In this document: piece after piece, positions 52,893 to 62,176 of the stretch
How the letters are laid out: every line of letters starts with the position of its first letter
Numbering within the stretch: position 1 is the stretch's first letter
The notes under the pieces: model-generated
The model's database searches: none
The model's input: the letters and a program-made list of their open reading frames with translations, nothing else
What the model was told of the DNA's origin: nothing
Position numbers and translations under genes: made by a program
DNA from: Rhodococcus sp. Z13
GTDB taxonomy: Bacteria > Actinomycetota > Actinomycetes > Mycobacteriales > Mycobacteriaceae
NCBI RefSeq assembly: GCF_025837095.1
Contig: NZ_CP107551.1
Span: 496,001-560,000, forward strand
Direction of reading: 5' to 3'
Length of the DNA: 64,000 nt

Positions 52893-53953
52893 CAGTTGCG
52901 TCCCTCCAGAACGGCTACCAGATTCTGTTGCAGCACAGGGCCGCTCGTCGCGTGGGCCAGGGCACGTCCGGCCCGGCCGTCCATGATCGCCTGCGCCGCG
53001 TACCCGATGCGTTCGAGACCGGCCGCGAACATCGGGTTGCCGGTCAGCGGTCCGCCGGACGGGTTGATCACCGTCGAGTCGCCCAGACCCAGTTCCTCGC
53101 GCAGGATCAGTTCCTGGTGGGTGAACGGGGCGTGCAGTTCGGCGACGTCGAAAGCGGTGTCGCCGCCGGTGACGGCCTGTGCGGCGGCCCGGGCGGACGG
53201 TGCCGTCGTCAGGTCGACGGCACCGAGGTTCGGCGAGTCCGCGCGGTGCTCGATGCCGGTGATCCAGGCCGGGTTCTCGCACAGTTCCCGTGCCCGGTCG
53301 CCGGAGGCCAGGACGATCGCGGCGGCACCGTCGGTGATCGGGGCGCAGTCGTGCTTGCGCAGCGGATCGGCGACGTAGGGGTTGTCGAGGAGCGCGTCGA
53401 CGTCGACGTCACCCGACCGCTGCGACTTGGCGTTGTCCTTCGCGGTGGCGTAGCTGCGGGCCGCGACCTCCGCCATGTCGCGGTCGGTCCACTTGCCGGC
53501 GTCGAGACCCATGCGGGCCTGTAGACCGGCGAGTGCGAGCGAGTCCACGCCGAGCGGCGCGACGAGATAGGGATCGAGCTGCAGCGAGAGGGTGCGCCGC
53601 AGGTTACCGGCCGACGACTTGCCGAAGCCGTACACCAGGGCGGTGTCGACCTCGCCGGTGACGAGCTTGACCCACGCCTCGTAGAGGGCCCAGGCAGCGT
53701 CCATCTCGACGTGCGATTCGTTGATCGGGGGTACGGCGCCGATGGCGTCGATCGCGGAGATGAACGAGAAGGCGCGCCCTGCAAGGTAGTCGGACGAACC
53801 CGAGCACCAGAAGCCGATGTCGGACTTGGTGATGCCGAGCTTGTCGTACAGCTCCTGGAAACACGGGACGAGCATCTCGACGCCGTTGGTGGTGCCGAAG
53901 GTCTCGCGCACGTGCGGAGCATGTGCGAAGCCGACGACTGCGATGTCTGTCAT
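52892..53953 (-). CDS. ltp4: Thiolase-like lipid-transfer protein Ltp4
   Basis: Second SCP-x-type thiolase-like protein, 353 residues, shorter than Ltp3. It too lacks the nucleophilic cysteine (INESHVEMDAAWALYEAW in that region). The C-terminal part keeps the family motifs VAELHAPFTHQELILREELGLGD and NPSGGPLTGNPMFAAGLERI. It starts 14 bp after the DUF35 gene and overlaps ltp3 by one base. Probably forms a complex with Ltp3 and/or the DUF35 protein. Confidence 0.88.
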   Translation of the reverse strand: MTDIAVVGFAHAPHVRETFGTTNGVEMLVPCFQELYDKLGITKSDIGFWCSGSSDYLAGRAFSFISAIDAIGAVPPINESHVEMDAAWALYEAWVKLVTGEVDTALVYGFGKSSAGNLRRTLSLQLDPYLVAPLGVDSLALAGLQARMGLDAGKWTDRDMAEVAARSYATAKDNAKSQRSGDVDVDALLDNPYVADPLRKHDCAPITDGAAAIVLASGDRARELCENPAWITGIEHRADSPNLGAVDLTTAPSARAAAQAVTGGDTAFDVAELHAPFTHQELILREELGLGDSTVINPSGGPLTGNPMFAAGLERIGYAAQAIMDGRAGRALAHATSGPVLQQNLVAVLEGRN

Positions 53954-53967
53954 GGTGTCCGCTGCTC

Positions 53968-54939
53968 CTAGAGGTGGTGTTTGAAGGTCTCGTAGTCGGC
54001 GTCGGGTTCGCCGGTGGGGCGGAAGTACTCGATGTTGCGGAGGGTGTGGTCCCACTCCTCCCGCGGCCGCCACTTCGCCTCGACCCTCATGCCCATCCGC
54101 ACCTCGGAGGCGTCGCATTCGAGGATCAGATGGAGGAAGGGGATGTCGGCGCCGTCGAGCAGCACGTAGGCCGCGACGTAGGGCGGCTTGATCTGCTGCC
54201 CGAGGAAGGGCACGTTCACGATGCAGAAGGTGGTGACGATGCCCTTGTCGGACAACTCGACGGGTTCCTTGGTCGGCACACCGTCGGTGGGGCTCGCGCC
54301 GCGCGGCGGCACGTAGACCTTGCCGCCGGGACCGGTACGGCCGCCGATGATCTTGCCCTCCTTGAGCCCGCGCAGGTACCAGGACTCCTCGGGGGAGGCG
54401 GAGTGCTGGTAGTGCAGGTCGATCGGGGTGGTGATCATGGTGACCGGCTCGCCCGTCGCGGTGGTGACCGTGACTGTGGCCTCGCCGGGTTCGAACGCCG
54501 CGATGTCGTGGATGCTGCCGGCACGCTCGTCGGCCCAGCGGACCCGCACGCGCATCCCGGTGCTCATGTCGTCGGGCGAGGCGACGTCCACCGCGTGCAG
54601 CAGTGCGGTGTCGGCGCCGTCGAGACGGATCAGCGCCCACGCGAACGGGCGGTCGAAGGGCTGGCCGGGAAGCGGATCCGCGTTCCATGTCCAGCTGACG
54701 ACCGTGCCGGTCTGCCCGACTTCGACGAAGTCGGTGAGGGGCTCGTGGGTCACCGCGTCGTATTCCGGCGGCGGCACGAGGACGCGCCCGTCGGACCCGC
54801 GGGCTCCGAGGATGCGTCCGTCGCGCAGACCGGTGACGAACGCCCCGACGGTCGGCCCGGTGGATCGTGTGTAGTCGAACTTCAGGTTCAGCGGTGCGCT
54901 CAGTGGTGGTTCGGCGACCGCGCTCTTTCCCAGGCTCAC
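53968..54939 (-). CDS. Tandem DUF35 (OB-fold) protein, partner of Ltp3/Ltp4
   Basis: Protein of 323 residues made of two DUF35-like OB-fold halves. FVTGLRDGRILGARGSDGRVLVPPPEY in the first half matches YLRGLKEGKIIGGRTGPGGKVYVPPRG in the second, and each continues with a -WALIRLDGAD- or -AAYVLLDGAD-type strand. Neither half has the zinc-ribbon cysteines usual in DUF35 proteins such as ChsH2. GTG 54939 is 10 bases from a perfect KstR box. The Rv3521-Rv3522-Rv3523 order supports a Ltp partner role. Confidence 0.85.
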   Translation of the reverse strand: MSLGKSAVAEPPLSAPLNLKFDYTRSTGPTVGAFVTGLRDGRILGARGSDGRVLVPPPEYDAVTHEPLTDFVEVGQTGTVVSWTWNADPLPGQPFDRPFAWALIRLDGADTALLHAVDVASPDDMSTGMRVRVRWADERAGSIHDIAAFEPGEATVTVTTATGEPVTMITTPIDLHYQHSASPEESWYLRGLKEGKIIGGRTGPGGKVYVPPRGASPTDGVPTKEPVELSDKGIVTTFCIVNVPFLGQQIKPPYVAAYVLLDGADIPFLHLILECDASEVRMGMRVEAKWRPREEWDHTLRNIEYFRPTGEPDADYETFKHHL

Positions 54940-54948
54940 AATTTCGAG

Positions 54949-54962
54949 TAGAACAGGTTCTA
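54949..54962. promoter_or_regulatory. KstR operator, DUF35/F420 gene pair
   Basis: TAGAACAGGTTCTA, a full consensus match and near-perfect palindrome, 10 bases before the DUF35 gene (minus) and 68 bases before the oxidoreductase at 55030 (plus). Confidence 0.9.
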
Positions 54963-55029
54963 GTGTTGCTGGCAAGGGCGGCGCGTGAACTGCACCTCGC
55001 CGTCATCGGTGCGACAGGAAAGGCGTGCA

Positions 55030-56067
55030 ATGCAACTGGGACTTCAGCTGGGCTACTGGGGAGCCCAGCCACCACCGAACGCACCGGAACTCGTTTCCGC
55101 CGCCGAGGCCGCGGGCTTCGACGCCGTGTTCGCCGCCGAATCGTGGGGATCGGACGCGTTCACGCCGCTGGCCTGGTGGGGCTCGGCCACCGAACGGGTC
55201 CGGCTCGGTACCTCCGTCGTCCAGATCTCGGCGCGCACCCCCACCAGCTGTGCGATGCACGCGCTGACCCTGGACCACCTGTCCGGCGGCCGGCACGTCC
55301 TCGGTCTCGGTGTCTCGGGGCCACAGGTCGTCGAGGGCTGGTACGGGCAGCCGTTCGCCAAACCGCTGGCCCGCACCCGCGAATACGTCGAGATCATCCG
55401 CAAGGTCCTCGCCCGCGAGGAACCGGTGACGAGCGACGGCCCGCACTACCCGCTGCCCTACGGCGGTCCGGGTGCCACCGGACTGGGCAAGCCGCTCAAG
55501 CCGATCACCCATCCGCTGCGCTCGGACATCCCCATCTGGCTCGGCGCGGAGGGACCGAAGAACGTCGCGCTCACCGCCGAGATCGCCGACGGCTGGCTGG
55601 CGATCTACTACACCCCGCGCCTGGCGTCGATGTACGACGAGTGGCTCGACGAGGGCTTCGCGCGGCCCGGTGCGCGCCGCACCCGGGAGGACTTCGAGAT
55701 TGCCGCGACCTGCCAGGTGGTGGTGACCGACGACCGCGCCGGCACCATCGCGGCGATGAAACCCGTGACGGCGCTCTATGTCGGGGGAATGGGTGCACCC
55801 GAGCTGAACTTCCACGCACAGGTCTACCGCCGGATGGGTTACGGCGAGGTGGTCGACGAGGTGACGGCCCTGTTCCGCTCCGGCCGCAAGGACGAGGCGG
55901 CCGCGGCGATCCCGGACGAGATGGTCACCGAGACGATGATCGTCGGCAACGCCGACGAGGTCCGTGAGGGCGTCAAGCGCTGGGAGGAGGCCGGCGTGAC
56001 GATGCTGCTCGTCGGCTGCCGCAGCGTCGAGCAGATCCGCACGGTCGCCGACGTCGTACTGCGCTGA
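55030..56067 (+). CDS. F420-type luciferase-like oxidoreductase (Rv3520c-like)
   Basis: Luciferase-like TIM-barrel protein of 345 residues: LGYWGAQPPPNAPELVSAAEAAGFDAVFAAESWGSDAF, GGRHVLGLGVSGPQVVEGWYG, and IPIWLGAEGPKNVALTAEIADGW. The pattern is that of F420-dependent LLM enzymes. ATG 55030 has GGAAAGG upstream. It shares the KstR box with the DUF35-ltp operon, as Rv3520c neighbours Rv3521-3523 in M. tuberculosis. Probable redox step on C24-branched or hydroxylated side chains (inference). Confidence 0.88.
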   Translation: MQLGLQLGYWGAQPPPNAPELVSAAEAAGFDAVFAAESWGSDAFTPLAWWGSATERVRLGTSVVQISARTPTSCAMHALTLDHLSGGRHVLGLGVSGPQVVEGWYGQPFAKPLARTREYVEIIRKVLAREEPVTSDGPHYPLPYGGPGATGLGKPLKPITHPLRSDIPIWLGAEGPKNVALTAEIADGWLAIYYTPRLASMYDEWLDEGFARPGARRTREDFEIAATCQVVVTDDRAGTIAAMKPVTALYVGGMGAPELNFHAQVYRRMGYGEVVDEVTALFRSGRKDEAAAAIPDEMVTETMIVGNADEVREGVKRWEEAGVTMLLVGCRSVEQIRTVADVVLR

Positions 56068-56070
56068 AGG

Positions 56071-56118
56071 CGCCGCGCGCGGGCGGGACTCCTCTGTCGA
56101 GGGGACCCGCCCGCGGCG
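56071..56118. terminator. Terminator between convergent genes
   Basis: Stem CGCGGGCGGG (56078) / CCCGCCCGCG (56106) extended inward by CTCCTC..GAGGGG with a TGTC loop; between the convergent oxidoreductase and acyl-CoA synthetase genes. Confidence 0.8.
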
Positions 56119-56122
56119 TGTC

Positions 56123-57652
56123 TCAGGAGGTGTAGGCCGCCTTCAGTTTTCCCTTGACCAGCTTCCCTGTGGGGGTGCGGGGCAATTCGTCGACGAAGTC
56201 CACCGAGCGGGGCACCTTGAAGTGCGCGACCCGCTCGCGCACGTAGGCGATCAGGTCCTCGGCCAACCCGGGCGTTCCCTCGGTACCGGGTGACGGCTGC
56301 ACCACGGCCTTGACCTCCTCACCCATCTCCGGGTGCGGCACCCCGATGACGGCGACGTCCTCCACCGCCGGGTGCAGCGCCAGGACGTTCTCGATCTCCT
56401 GCGGATAGATGTTCACGCCGCCGGAGATGATCGTGAACGACTTGCGGTCGGTGAGATACAGATAGCCCTCGTCGTCGAGATAGCCGAGGTCGCCGACCGT
56501 GGTCCAGTTGGGATGCTCGGGATGCTGTGCCGCCGAGGTCTTCTCGGGGTCGTTGTGGTACTCGAACGGCACGTTCTCGGTCTCGAAGTAGATCGTCCCC
56601 ACCTGCCCGGCCGGCAGTTCCCGGCCCTCCTCGTCACAGATGTGCGCGGGGCCGATCACGCTCTTGCCCACCGATCCCGGATGGTCGAGCCATTCCTGGC
56701 TGTTGATGAAGGTGATGCCGTTGGCCTCGGTGGAGCTGTAGTACTCGTAGACCACCGGTCCGAGCCAGTCGATCATCGCCCGCTTGACCTCGGGCGGGCA
56801 CGGCGCGGCGGCGTGGATGAGTACGCGCAGGCTCGACAGGTCGTGCCGGGTGCGGAGCTCCTCGTCGAGCTTGAGCATCCGCACGAACATCGTCGGCACC
56901 ATCTGTCCCGCCGTGATCCCGTACTGCTCGATGTGCCGGAGAGCATCGGCGGCGTCGAATCTCTCGGCCAGCACCACGGTTCCGCCCAGGGCGTGGATCG
57001 CGCCGCCCCAACGCAGAGGCGCGGCGTGGTAGATCGGTGCGGGGGAGTAGTAGACGTCGTCGGCGCCGATGCCGAACAGGAACTGCGCGACCGCGACGAG
57101 CGCCTCGCCGGGTTCGTCGACGCGACGCTCCGGCAGCGGTGGCCGGATGCCCTTGGGGAAACCGGTGGTCCCGGACGAGTAGAGCATGATCGCACCGCAG
57201 GGCTCCTCGCAGAGGCGGGGGCCGGCCGTGGCGAGAGCGTCCTCGTAGGAGTCGAATCCGGGCACCTCGCCGCCGAAGGCCAGCCGGGCCGCGTCGACGG
57301 AGACCTTCCCGCCCACCTCCGCGGCGAGGTCGCCGAGGGAGGCCGAGACGATCAGCGCCTTCGCGCCGCTGTCGTCGACGATGTAGGCGACCTCGCCGGG
57401 GGTGAGATGGCTGTTGACCGCGGTGATGTAGAGGCCGGAGCGCAGCGCCGCCCAGAACACCTCGAACGCCTCGACCCGGTTGTCGGTGAGCAGGGCGACG
57501 ACGTCGCCGGTCCGCAGTCCGCGGTCGTGCAGGGCGCGGGCGAGGGCGGCCGACCGGTCGTCGAGTTCGCGGTAGGTCAGGCTGCGGTCGCTGTCGGCCA
57601 GGACGACGGCGAGCTTGTCGGGGTCGGTCCGAGCGTGCACTCCCGGGTACAT
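56123..57652 (-). CDS. AMP-forming acyl-CoA synthetase
   Basis: Acyl-CoA synthetase of 509 residues. P-loop AIMLYSSGTTGFPKGIRPPL, YEYYSSTEANG, TVGDLGYLDDEGYLYLTDR and the C-terminal TPTGKLVKGKLK with the catalytic lysine are present. It is not FadD3, FadD17 or FadD19 by eye; the FadD number is not assigned. It lies 125 bp downstream of echA19 on the same strand and may be co-expressed with it. Likely substrate: a steroid side-chain or fatty acid. Confidence 0.87.
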   Translation of the reverse strand: MYPGVHARTDPDKLAVVLADSDRSLTYRELDDRSAALARALHDRGLRTGDVVALLTDNRVEAFEVFWAALRSGLYITAVNSHLTPGEVAYIVDDSGAKALIVSASLGDLAAEVGGKVSVDAARLAFGGEVPGFDSYEDALATAGPRLCEEPCGAIMLYSSGTTGFPKGIRPPLPERRVDEPGEALVAVAQFLFGIGADDVYYSPAPIYHAAPLRWGGAIHALGGTVVLAERFDAADALRHIEQYGITAGQMVPTMFVRMLKLDEELRTRHDLSSLRVLIHAAAPCPPEVKRAMIDWLGPVVYEYYSSTEANGITFINSQEWLDHPGSVGKSVIGPAHICDEEGRELPAGQVGTIYFETENVPFEYHNDPEKTSAAQHPEHPNWTTVGDLGYLDDEGYLYLTDRKSFTIISGGVNIYPQEIENVLALHPAVEDVAVIGVPHPEMGEEVKAVVQPSPGTEGTPGLAEDLIAYVRERVAHFKVPRSVDFVDELPRTPTGKLVKGKLKAAYTS

Positions 57653-57777
57653 GGGGGCTCCTTACTGCCGGCGCAGATCCCACGACATTGTGCCGTGGAT
57701 CACAGCCGCAATGTAGCAGCAGAAGGCCCCGACAGGACGGTGGTGTCCCATCGGGGCGTCGTCGCTCGCTGCCGGGG

Positions 57778-58611
57778 TCAGGCCCCGCTGAATTTCGGCT
57801 TGCGCTTCTCCGCGAATGCGCGCGGACCCTCCTTGGCGTCGGCGCTCTTGAACACCGCGGCACCGAGTTCGGCGTCGATGCGGAACGCCTCCTCCTCGTG
57901 CAGGCCCTCGGAGTCGCGGATCGTCTTGAGGATCGCCTGCACGGCCAGCGGGCCGTTGTTCGCGATGGTCTCGGCGATCTCGAGGGCCTTGTCGAGGGCG
58001 GTGCCGTCCGGGACGACGTAGCCGATGAGCCCGATCTCCTTCGCCTCGGCGGCGGTGATGTGGCGACCGGTGAGCAGGATGTCGGCGGCGATCGTGTAGG
58101 GGATCTGGCGCACCAGCCGCACGGCCGAGCCGCCCAGCGGGAACAGTCCCCACTTGGCCTCGGAAACACCGAATTTCGCGCTCTCACCGGCCACACGGAT
58201 GTCGGTGCCCTGCAGGATCTCGGTACCGCCGGCGATGGCGGGGCCCTCCACGGCCGCGATGAGCGGCTTGGTCAGCCGGCGTCCCTTCAGCAGGGCCGGA
58301 AGACGCGTGAGGTCCCAGCCCCCGCCTTCGAACTTGTCGCCGGGCGCGGCCTGGTTCATCGCCTTGAGGTCGGCGCCCGCGCAGAACGCGCCGCCGGCGC
58401 CGGTGAGGATCGCGACGCGGATCTCCGGGTCCTCGTCGACGCGGTCCCACGCCTCGTTCATGATCGACATCATTTCGCCGGACAACGCATTTCGTGCTTC
58501 CGGGCGGTTCATGGTCACGATCAGGACGTGGCCGCGCTGCTCGACGAGGCAGTGCGGTTCGCGGGTCGAGATGTCCGAATCGGCTGCGCCGGGGGCTTCG
58601 GTAGCGGACAC
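57778..58611 (-). CDS. echA19: Enoyl-CoA hydratase EchA19
   Basis: Crotonase-family enzyme of 277 residues, divergent from fadD19 as in M. tuberculosis. Both catalytic glutamates are placed: [10 protein letters not shown] and [10 protein letters not shown]. The oxyanion loop [10 protein letters not shown] is present. EchA19 hydrates steroid side-chain enoyl-CoAs. The first ~20 residues are an unstructured extension; GTG 58611 is taken as start, with no strong ribosome site visible, so a later start is possible. The KstR box at 58669 lies 57 bp upstream. Confidence 0.9.
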   Translation of the reverse strand: MSATEAPGAADSDISTREPHCLVEQRGHVLIVTMNRPEARNALSGEMMSIMNEAWDRVDEDPEIRVAILTGAGGAFCAGADLKAMNQAAPGDKFEGGGWDLTRLPALLKGRRLTKPLIAAVEGPAIAGGTEILQGTDIRVAGESAKFGVSEAKWGLFPLGGSAVRLVRQIPYTIAADILLTGRHITAAEAKEIGLIGYVVPDGTALDKALEIAETIANNGPLAVQAILKTIRDSEGLHEEEAFRIDAELGAAVFKSADAKEGPRAFAEKRKPKFSGA

Positions 58612-58668
58612 TGATGGGACTCCTCAGCGGTGTTGTGAACTGGATCATATTCGGGTCTTGTCAGAAAC

Positions 58669-58682
58669 GGTAACACGTTCTA
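58669..58682. promoter_or_regulatory. KstR operator, echA19/fadD19
   Basis: GGTAACACGTTCTA matches the KstR consensus except at the first base. It ends 11 bases before the fadD19 GTG and overlaps its probable -10 (TACTTT, 58681-58686). Confidence 0.8.
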
Positions 58683-58693
58683 CTTTTATCGGC

Positions 58694-60358
58694 GTGGCCC
58701 TAAACATCGCAGACCTCGTCGAACACGCAATCGACCTCGTTCCCGAGCGCGTCGCGCTGGCCTCGGACGGGTGTGAGATCACCTATGCGCAGTTGGAGGA
58801 GAGAGCCAACAGACTTGCTCATTACCTGCTCGAACAGGGTGTGAAGCCGGGGGACAAGGTCGGGATCTACTCGCGGAACACCATCGAGGCCGCCGAGGCG
58901 ATGATCGCGATCTTCAAGATCCGGGCGATCATGATCAACGTCAACTACCGCTATGTCGAGAACGAGTTGCAGTACATTTTCGACAACTCCGACATGGTCG
59001 CGCTCATCCACGAGCGCCGGTACTCCGACAAGGTGGCCAACGTCCTGCCGAAGACCCCGCTGGTGAAGACCGTGGTGGTCGTCGAGGACGGCTCCGATCT
59101 CGACTACTCGGCCTACGGCGGCGTGGAATACGAAGCGGCCCTGGCCCAGGGTTCCCCCGAACGCGACTTCGAGGAACGCAGCGCCGACGACATCTACATC
59201 CTCTACACCGGCGGCACCACCGGTCACCCCAAGGGCGTGATGTGGCGGCACGAGGACGTCTGGCGCGTGCTCGGCGGCGGCATCAACTTCATGACCGGCG
59301 AGTGGGTCAAGGACGAGTGGCAGCTGGCGAAGGAGGGCGCTCAGAACCCCGGTCTCGTGCGGTATCCCATCCCGCCGATGATCCACGGCGGTGCCCAGTG
59401 GGCGCTGTTCCAGTCGCTGTTCAGCGGCGGCAAGGTCATCATGCACCCCGAGTTCTCGGGCCACGAGGTGTGGCGCATCATCGACGAACACAAGGTCAAC
59501 GTCATCTTCATCACGGGTGACGCCATGGCCCGCCCCATGCTCGACGCGCTCGAGGAGGGAAATCCGAAGACCGGCAAGCCCTACGACCTCTCCACACTGT
59601 TCGCCATCGCGTCGAGCGCGGCGCTGTTCTCCCCGTCCATCAAGGACCGCTACATCGACCTGCTGCCGGGCAAGGTCATCACCGACTCGATCGGCTCGTC
59701 CGAGACCGGCTTCGGCGGTATCGGCATCGTCGAGAAGGGCAAGACCCTCGGCGGCGGTCCCACCGTCAAGATCGACGAGTCCACCACCGTCCTCGACGAC
59801 GACGGCAACCCGATCGAACCGGGTTCCGGCAAGGTCGGCTGGGTGGCCCGCACCGGCAACATCCCGCTGGGCTACTACAAGGACGAGGCGAAGACCAAGG
59901 CGACCTTCCGTGAGTACAACGGCGTCCGCTACTCGATCCCCGGCGACTACGCGCGGGTCGAGGCCGACGGCACCGTCACCATGCTCGGCCGCGGCTCGGT
60001 CTCGATCAACAGCGGTGGCGAGAAGGTCTACCCGGAGGAGGTCGAGGGCGCCCTCAAGCAGCATCCCGCCGTCTTCGACGCCCTCGTGGTCGGTGTCCCC
60101 GACGAGCGGTTCGGCGAACGGGTCTCCGCGGTCGTCGCGCTGCGGGAAGGACAGACGGCGACCCTCGACGAGCTCATGACGACGGCACGCGAACACATCG
60201 CCGGCTACAAGGTGCCGCGGGCGGTGTGGTTCGTCGACACGATCAAGCGGTCGCCGGCCGGAAAGCCCGACTACCGGTGGGCCAAGGACCAGACGCAGCT
60301 GCGCCCGGCCGACGAGGTCTACGACAACGGCAACGGCAACCGGGCCGCGACGGGATAG
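58694..60358 (+). CDS. fadD19: Steroid-acid CoA synthetase FadD19
   Basis: AMP-forming CoA synthetase of 554 residues that activates C27/C26 steroid acids produced by CYP125; needed for C24-branched sterol side chains in R. rhodochrous. Motifs: IYILYTGGTTGHPKGVMWRH, DSIGSSETGFGG, SIPGDYARVEADG and the C-terminal RSPAGKPDYRW. GTG 58694 lies 7 bases after a -10-like TACTTT with no ribosome site, so the mRNA is probably leaderless. Followed after 7 bp by a nitronate-monooxygenase-like gene. Its length and neighbours separate it from the other FadDs here. Confidence 0.94.
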   Translation: MALNIADLVEHAIDLVPERVALASDGCEITYAQLEERANRLAHYLLEQGVKPGDKVGIYSRNTIEAAEAMIAIFKIRAIMINVNYRYVENELQYIFDNSDMVALIHERRYSDKVANVLPKTPLVKTVVVVEDGSDLDYSAYGGVEYEAALAQGSPERDFEERSADDIYILYTGGTTGHPKGVMWRHEDVWRVLGGGINFMTGEWVKDEWQLAKEGAQNPGLVRYPIPPMIHGGAQWALFQSLFSGGKVIMHPEFSGHEVWRIIDEHKVNVIFITGDAMARPMLDALEEGNPKTGKPYDLSTLFAIASSAALFSPSIKDRYIDLLPGKVITDSIGSSETGFGGIGIVEKGKTLGGGPTVKIDESTTVLDDDGNPIEPGSGKVGWVARTGNIPLGYYKDEAKTKATFREYNGVRYSIPGDYARVEADGTVTMLGRGSVSINSGGEKVYPEEVEGALKQHPAVFDALVVGVPDERFGERVSAVVALREGQTATLDELMTTAREHIAGYKVPRAVWFVDTIKRSPAGKPDYRWAKDQTQLRPADEVYDNGNGNRAATG

Positions 60359-60365
60359 GCGGACG

Positions 60366-61478
60366 ATGCAGACAGCTCTGAGCCGGAAGTTCGGCATCGA
60401 GTACCCGATCTTCGGATTCACCCCCTCCGAGCACGTCGCCGCGGCCATCAGCCGCGCCGGCGGGCTCGGGGTCCTCGGGTGCGTCCGGTTCAACGATCCG
60501 GAGGAACTCGACGCCGTCCTGACGTGGATGGACGAGAACACCGACGGCAAGCCCTACGGTGTCGACGTCGTGATGCCCGCCAAGGTGCCCACCGAGGGCA
60601 CCGCGGTGGACCTCGACAAACTGATCCCGGCGGAACACCGGGCCTTCGTCGACCGGACCCTCGAGGAACTCGGGGTGCCGCCGTTGCCGGAGGACGCCGG
60701 TCAGGCGAGCGGGGTGCTCGGCTGGCTGCACTCGGTGGCGCGGTCGCACGTCGAGGTCGCGCTGAACCACCGGCCGGCGCTGATCGCCAACGCCCTCGGC
60801 TCCCCGCCGAAGGACGTCATCGACCTCGCCCACGAGAAGGGCGTGCCGGTGGCGGCCCTCGCCGGGTCGGTCGAGCACGCGAAGCGGCACGTGGAGAACG
60901 GTGTCGACATCGTCGTCGCCCAGGGATACGAGGCCGGCGGACACACCGGGGAGATCGCATCGCTGGTGCTGTGGCCCGAGATCGTCGACGCACTCGGCGA
61001 TTCCGCGGCGGTCCTCGCCGCGGGCGGGGTCGGCTCCGGCCGTCAGGTCGCCGCGGCGCTCGCCCTCGGTGCGTCGGGTGTGTGGATGGGGTCGTACTGG
61101 CTCACCACCGCCGAGTACAAGCTCGGTGCGGCCGCGCACGGTCCGTCGTCGATCCAGCGGGCGCTGCTCGCCGCGTCCTCGTCCGACACGGTGCGCTCCC
61201 GGATCTACTCCGGCAAGCCGGCGCGACTGCTCAAGACCAAGTGGACCGAGGCGTGGGCGAAGCCCGATGCGCCCGAGCCGCTGCCCATGCCGCTGCAGAA
61301 CATCCTGGTGAGCGAGGCTCACCAGCGCATGTCGGCAGCCGACGACCCCGAGGTCGTGGCCATGCCGGTCGGCCAGGTGGTGGGACGGATGAACGAGATC
61401 CGGCCCGTCGCCGACATCATGGCCGACCTGATCCGAGGCTACGAGGACGCGGTCGATCGGCTGAACGAAGCCCGCTAG
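60366..61478 (+). CDS. Nitronate monooxygenase-family flavoprotein
   Basis: FMN TIM-barrel protein of 370 residues of the nitronate monooxygenase family; glycine-rich FMN loops AQGYEAGGHTGEIA and LAAGGVGSGRQVAAALALGASGVWMGSYW. It is distinct from IpdC. ATG 60366 follows the fadD19 stop by 7 bp, so both share the KstR-regulated transcript. Role is unknown; FMN-dependent dehydrogenation or reduction of a side-chain CoA ester is plausible. A hairpin with T-run follows. Confidence 0.88.
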   Translation: MQTALSRKFGIEYPIFGFTPSEHVAAAISRAGGLGVLGCVRFNDPEELDAVLTWMDENTDGKPYGVDVVMPAKVPTEGTAVDLDKLIPAEHRAFVDRTLEELGVPPLPEDAGQASGVLGWLHSVARSHVEVALNHRPALIANALGSPPKDVIDLAHEKGVPVAALAGSVEHAKRHVENGVDIVVAQGYEAGGHTGEIASLVLWPEIVDALGDSAAVLAAGGVGSGRQVAAALALGASGVWMGSYWLTTAEYKLGAAAHGPSSIQRALLAASSSDTVRSRIYSGKPARLLKTKWTEAWAKPDAPEPLPMPLQNILVSEAHQRMSAADDPEVVAMPVGQVVGRMNEIRPVADIMADLIRGYEDAVDRLNEAR

Positions 61479-61490
61479 GGGGTGGGGGAC

Positions 61491-61527
61491 GTGCCCCGGG
61501 ACGGATCTTCCGTTCCGGGGCACTTTC
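61491..61527 (+). terminator. fadD19 operon terminator
   Basis: Stem GTGCCCCGGGACGG / CCGTTCCGGGGCAC (61491-61504, 61510-61523; one G-T type mismatch) with loop ATCTT, followed by TTTCGTT. Confidence 0.87.
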
Positions 61528-61556
61528 GTTCCCGGCCGCGGTGCCGCACGAGGAGC

Positions 61557-62138
61557 TCAGTGCCGCACCAGGATCGCGAGGAGCTTCTGGATCTGTTCGA
61601 CGGTGGGGGTGGGCAGGTTGTCGCGTCCGTAGAGGAAACCGATGCCCGCGTAGACGAGGGTGCCCGCCCGGATCTCGGCCTCCTCGTCGTCGAAACCGAG
61701 TTCGCGGAAGCAGTTCTGCACCACCGCCATGATGCGCTGGTCCAGTGCGCGAACCGATTCGGCGACCTGCGGGTCGCTGCGCGCCCACTCGCGGACGGCC
61801 ACCTCGGCCTCCCATGCGCGGGCGTCGACGAGCATCGCACCCATGTGGGCGAGCCGCTCGTCGACGGGCATCTCCTCGAGGCTCGTCAGGCCGCGGGCCG
61901 CGTCGTTGTCCTGCGAGGTGTAGCGGGTGGCGATGGCCTTCATCAGATCGTCGATGTCGGAGAAGTGCCAGTAGAAACTGCCTTTGGTGACCCCGAGCTC
62001 GTCGCACAGCCGCGAGATCTTCACCGCCCCGCGGCCTTCGGAGACGAGCAGGCGCAGGCCCGCCTCGGTCCAGTCGTCGAGGGACAGCCGTGGTCGCCGC
62101 CCGGACCGGCGGCCGCTCTTCGCCGGTTGTTCAGCCAC
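61557..62138 (-). CDS. TetR family regulator
   Basis: TetR regulator of 193 residues with HTH at ~39-58 (VKISRLCDELGVTKGSFYWHF), preceded by an Arg-rich N-terminal arm. GTG 62138 has GAGGAGAGG upstream. It lies 38 bp downstream of the lipase-like gene on the same strand. The palindrome at 63044, in the divergent promoter between that operon and the multicopper oxidase, is a candidate operator, which would make it an autoregulated local repressor (inference). Confidence 0.85.
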   Translation of the reverse strand: MAEQPAKSGRRSGRRPRLSLDDWTEAGLRLLVSEGRGAVKISRLCDELGVTKGSFYWHFSDIDDLMKAIATRYTSQDNDAARGLTSLEEMPVDERLAHMGAMLVDARAWEAEVAVREWARSDPQVAESVRALDQRIMAVVQNCFRELGFDDEEAEIRAGTLVYAGIGFLYGRDNLPTPTVEQIQKLLAILVRH

Positions 62139-62176
62139 GGATGGTCACCTCTCCTCGATCGTGTCGGAAAACGAGA

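Noticed and set aside
54985-55029. Earlier start for the F420-type oxidoreductase
   Set aside because: An upstream ATG adds 15 residues without family similarity; ATG 55030 has a good ribosome site.
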